Of a stretch of 64,000 bases of DNA, positions 61,926 through 64,000 are shown one piece after another. Both the position numbers and the translations under genes were made by a program. Under the pieces are notes generated by a model that worked only from the letters and a program-made list of their open reading frames with translations, searched no databases and was not told the DNA's origin. Each line of letters opens with the position of its first letter. Positions within the stretch are counted from its first letter, which is position 1. The DNA lies in contig JBFLWE010000002.1 in the NCBI GenBank assembly GCA_040758375.1, forward strand, positions 53,840-117,839, given 5' to 3'. This DNA comes from CAMLIZ01 sp040758375. Lineage in GTDB: Bacteria; Pseudomonadota; Gammaproteobacteria; Burkholderiales; Burkholderiaceae_C.

Positions 61926-62542
61926 GCCAGCATCTCCTTGAGCTGCTCGATCGCGCCCTTGGTCACCAGCACCTTCTTGTAGAAGACCAGCGACAGCGGA
62001 TCGACGTAGCGGGGCTCGACCACCAGCGCATTGGCCAGGTTGCGCGAGGCCAGCAGCAGGTTGTCGTCCACCTGGTCGGCGATCACCATCACCGAGTCCA
62101 GGCCCATCTGCTTGAACTTCTGGGCCAGCAGCTTGGTCTTGGGCGCGTCGATCGCGATCGAATCGACCACGGCCAGGCGGCCTTCACGGGCCAGTTGCGA
62201 GAAGATGGCGGCCATGCCGGCGCGGTACATCTTCTTGTTGACTTTCTGCGTGAAGTTCTCGTCGGGGCTGTTCGGGAAGATGCGGCCGCCCCCGCGCCAC
62301 AGCGGCGACGAGGTCATGCCAGCACGCGCACGGCCGGTGCCCTTCTGGCGCCACGGCTTCTTCGTGCTGTGCTTGACGGTGGCGCGATCCTTCTGCGCCC
62401 GGGTGCCCTGGCGGGCGTTGGCCTGGTAGGCCACCACGACCTGGTGCACCAGCGCTTCGTTGTAGTCGCGGGCGAATACGGTGTCGGGGGCATCCACCTT
62501 GGCGGTGGCCTGACCCTGTTCGTTCAGGAGCTCGAGCTGCAT
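61922..62542 (-). CDS. rplD: 50S ribosomal protein uL4
   Basis: 206 residues (MQLELLNEQGQATAKVDAPD). Extended loop KKPWRQKGTGRARAGMTSSPLWRGGG lines the exit tunnel (recognition). In E. coli L4 represses the S10 operon. ATG overlaps the rplC stop by one base. Confidence 0.98.
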   Translation of the reverse strand: MQLELLNEQGQATAKVDAPDTVFARDYNEALVHQVVVAYQANARQGTRAQKDRATVKHSTKKPWRQKGTGRARAGMTSSPLWRGGGRIFPNSPDENFTQKVNKKMYRAGMAAIFSQLAREGRLAVVDSIAIDAPKTKLLAQKFKQMGLDSVMVIADQVDDNLLLASRNLANALVVEPRYVDPLSLVFYKKVLVTKGAIEQLKEMLA

Positions 62543-63213
62543 CACTGGGCTCCCTTCTTCAGCTTGGCCTTGACCGCCGGGCGCACGACCACATGGCCGT
62601 TCTTGTGGCCCGGCACAGCGCCCTTGACCAGCAGCAGCTGGCGCGCCTCGTCCACGCGGACGACGTCGAGGTTCTGGGTGGTCACGGTTTCGTCGCCCAT
62701 GTGGCCCGACATGCGCTTGCCCGGAAACACGCGGCCCGGATCCTGCGCCATCGAGATGGAACCCGGCACGTTGTGCGAGCGGCTGTTGCCGTGCGAGGCG
62801 CGCTGCGAACCGAAGTTGTGACGCTTGATCGTGCCGGTGAAGCCCTTGCCGATGGACGTGCCCTGCACATCGACCAGCTGGCCGGCAGCAAACAGCGTGA
62901 CGGGGACGGTGGCACCGGGCTTGTACTGGCCGGCGACGTCGGCGTCGACGCGGAATTCCTTGATGATTTCACCGGCTTCGACGCCCGCCTTGGCGAGGTG
63001 GCCGGCTTCCGGCTTGGTCACGCGCGAAGCTTTGCGCGTGCCGAACGCCACCTGGATGGCGCTGTAGCCGTCGGTCTCTACGGTCTTGACCTGGGTCACG
63101 CGGTTGTTGGACACGTCTAGCACCGTCACGGGCACGGCGTCGCCGTCGTCCGTGAAGATGCGCATCATGCCCACCTTGCGGCCCAGCAATCCGAGGCGAT
63201 TGCTAAGACTCAT
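62542..63213 (-). CDS. rplC: 50S ribosomal protein uL3
   Basis: 223 residues; GLLGRKVGMMRIFTDDGDAVPVTV start and the long loop FGSQRASHGNSRSHNVPGSISM (recognition) near the peptidyl-transferase centre. Separated from rpsJ by 149 bases that contain a candidate promoter. Confidence 0.98.
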   Translation of the reverse strand: MSLSNRLGLLGRKVGMMRIFTDDGDAVPVTVLDVSNNRVTQVKTVETDGYSAIQVAFGTRKASRVTKPEAGHLAKAGVEAGEIIKEFRVDADVAGQYKPGATVPVTLFAAGQLVDVQGTSIGKGFTGTIKRHNFGSQRASHGNSRSHNVPGSISMAQDPGRVFPGKRMSGHMGDETVTTQNLDVVRVDEARQLLLVKGAVPGHKNGHVVVRPAVKAKLKKGAQ

Positions 63214-63323
63214 GGTTTTATCTCCGCCCCACCAGGGGTGAGGCCGGGTTTCACAACGCCTGACAGCGATTGGCCAGGCTGACTAAGACGCCCCACCCGA
63301 AGGTGAAGGCGGAAAAGCCGAGC

Positions 63324-63332
63324 ATTGTAGCA
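63324..63332 (-). promoter_or_regulatory. Candidate extended -10 promoter between rpsJ and rplC
   Basis: TGC-TACAAT on the minus strand, an extended -10 element without a good -35. The start point would be about 63317, leaving a leader of roughly 105 bases before rplC that includes a CACC-ttc-GGGTG hairpin and, near the ATG, a GGCCTCACCCC/GGGGCGG pairing. Confidence 0.45.
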
Positions 63333-63362
63333 GATGCGAAAACCGCACCTGCCGCAATGCGT

Positions 63363-63674
63363 TTACTGCAGCTTGATCTCGACGTCCACGCCGGCCGGCA
63401 GGTCCAGCTTCATCAGCGCGTCGACGGTCTTGTCGGTCGGATCGACGATGTCCATCAGGCGCTGGTGCGTGCGGATCTCGAACTGGTCGCGCGAGGTCTT
63501 GTTGACGTGCGGCGAGCGCAGGATGTCGAAGCGCTGCAGGCGCGTCGGCAGCGGCACGGGGCCGCGCACGATCGCGCCGGTGCGCTTGGCGGTATCCACG
63601 ATCTCGAGGGCCGACTGGTCGATCAGCTTGTAGTCGAACGCCTTGAGGCGGATACGGATCTTTTGCTTTTGCAT
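63363..63674 (-). CDS. rpsJ: 30S ribosomal protein uS10
   Basis: 103 residues, MQKQKIRIRLKAFDYKLIDQ start and TRLQRFDILRSPHVNKTSRDQFE; also the NusE antitermination factor. Follows tuf after 159 bases that hold a hairpin repeat. Confidence 0.98.
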   Translation of the reverse strand: MQKQKIRIRLKAFDYKLIDQSALEIVDTAKRTGAIVRGPVPLPTRLQRFDILRSPHVNKTSRDQFEIRTHQRLMDIVDPTDKTVDALMKLDLPAGVDVEIKLQ

Positions 63675-63730
63675 GGTGACTCCTAAAGAGCAGTGTTGTG
63701 GCCCCTAGGGCCACAACGAAGAGACTGTTG

Positions 63731-63829
63731 GCCGAAGGGCGGTCTTGGCGCCGGGCCGCCCCAAGCCAAGACCGAACCCCCTCGGGGGGTGGGTGTCAAG
63801 CGCGTACAGCGCGAGACACCCGGGGGCAC
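63731..63829. repeat. Intergenic hairpin repeat R2 (between tuf and rpsJ)
   Basis: A 10-bp perfect stem (CGGTCTTGGC at 63740-63749 with GCCAAGACCG at 63765-63774, 15-base loop), then CCCCCTCGGGGGG, then GGGTGTC...GACACCC around GCGC/GCGC. The same three-part build, with a different stem sequence, is seen inside the repeat at 35240-35407. Confidence 0.6.
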
Positions 63830-63833
63830 CATG

Positions 63834-64000
63834 TCACTCGATGATCTTGGCCACCACGCCGGCGCCGACGGTACGGCCGCCTTCACGGATGGCGAAGCGC
63901 AGGCCTTCTTCCATCGCGATCGGGGCGATCAGCTTGACCGTGATGCTCACGTTGTCGCCGGGCATCACCATTTCCTTGTCCTTGGGCAGCTCCACCGCGC
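63834..64000 (-). CDS. tuf: Elongation factor Tu, C-terminal part (partial)
   Basis: Only the last 54 codons are in the window; the rest lies past the right edge. The reading ...VELPKDKEMVMPGDNVSITV and the end REGGRTVGAGVVAKIIE are the invariant EF-Tu domain 3 terminus. Upstream of rpsJ, as in str-S10 gene clusters. Confidence 0.97.
   Translation of the reverse strand, partial: AVELPKDKEMVMPGDNVSITVKLIAPIAMEEGLRFAIREGGRTVGAGVVAKIIE

Overview
This is GC-rich chromosomal DNA, most likely from a betaproteobacterium of the order Burkholderiales (Rubrivivax/Leptothrix-like). The pointers are the sua5-purK-purE / purC / fba / pyk neighbourhood, the dprA-smg pair, and a complete S10-spc-alpha ribosomal cluster with a 101-residue S14 and a 328-residue RpoA. 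I see no rRNA, CRISPR array, insertion sequence or prophage. One tRNA gene, the initiator tRNA-fMet, is present. The taxonomic call is inference, not a database result.

Layout. 1-9.1 kb: two minus-strand lipoproteins, then sua5, purK and purE (a tight minus-strand run), a plus-strand thioredoxin/TPR chaperedoxin, a TPR protein, purC, a DUF3667 membrane protein and fba. 9.4-15.7 kb: a HATPase/DUF4325 protein, then pyk, maeB and pgk. 15.8-23.8 kb: an AzlCD amino-acid exporter, an auto-adhesin-like DUF2807 protein, a small lipoprotein, htpX, fmt-def, and divergently a LysM protein, dprA and smg. 23.8-31.7 kb: a DUF1631 protein, the secF-secD-yajC translocon operon, tRNA-fMet and dsbD. 31.7-33.4 kb: a NodIJ-type ABC exporter.

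33.7-48.2 kb is the accessory region of interest. A putative eleven-gene plus-strand operon (35655-47137) is bracketed by two paralogous AraC-family regulators. It encodes four small secreted proteins, a C39-family cysteine peptidase, two outer-membrane beta-barrels (one FadL-type), a DUF2059 protein, a WS/DGAT-type acyltransferase, a DUF4382 lipoprotein and a fatty-acyl-CoA-reductase-like protein. All four small proteins share an L-x-x-[VI]-x-G motif near the mature N-terminus that resembles a bacteriocin 'double-glycine' leader, the kind of sequence C39 peptidases recognise. The order resembles, from memory, the poorly understood Acinetobacter 'Fil' putative pilus system, here with lipid enzymes added. 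The inferred theme is a surface-exposed or secreted structure made together with, or coated by, an acyl lipid.

48.3-64 kb is the ribosomal protein/RNA polymerase alpha cluster on the minus strand, running from tuf (partial) and rpsJ down to rplQ. It has one interruption: a peroxiredoxin gene sits between rpsQ and rplN. A hairpin terminator lies ahead of it and a strong sigma70-like promoter behind it, so the S10 and spc parts look separately expressed. Other candidate internal promoters lie ahead of rplC and rpsD.

Two intergenic signals recur. An A-tract/CGAACG-nn-CGTTCG/T-tract dyad lies upstream of the first lipoprotein gene and of the first AraC gene. A family of hairpin-rich mosaic repeats occurs near 10.5, 35.3 and 63.8 kb; one copy appears to be nested inside another.
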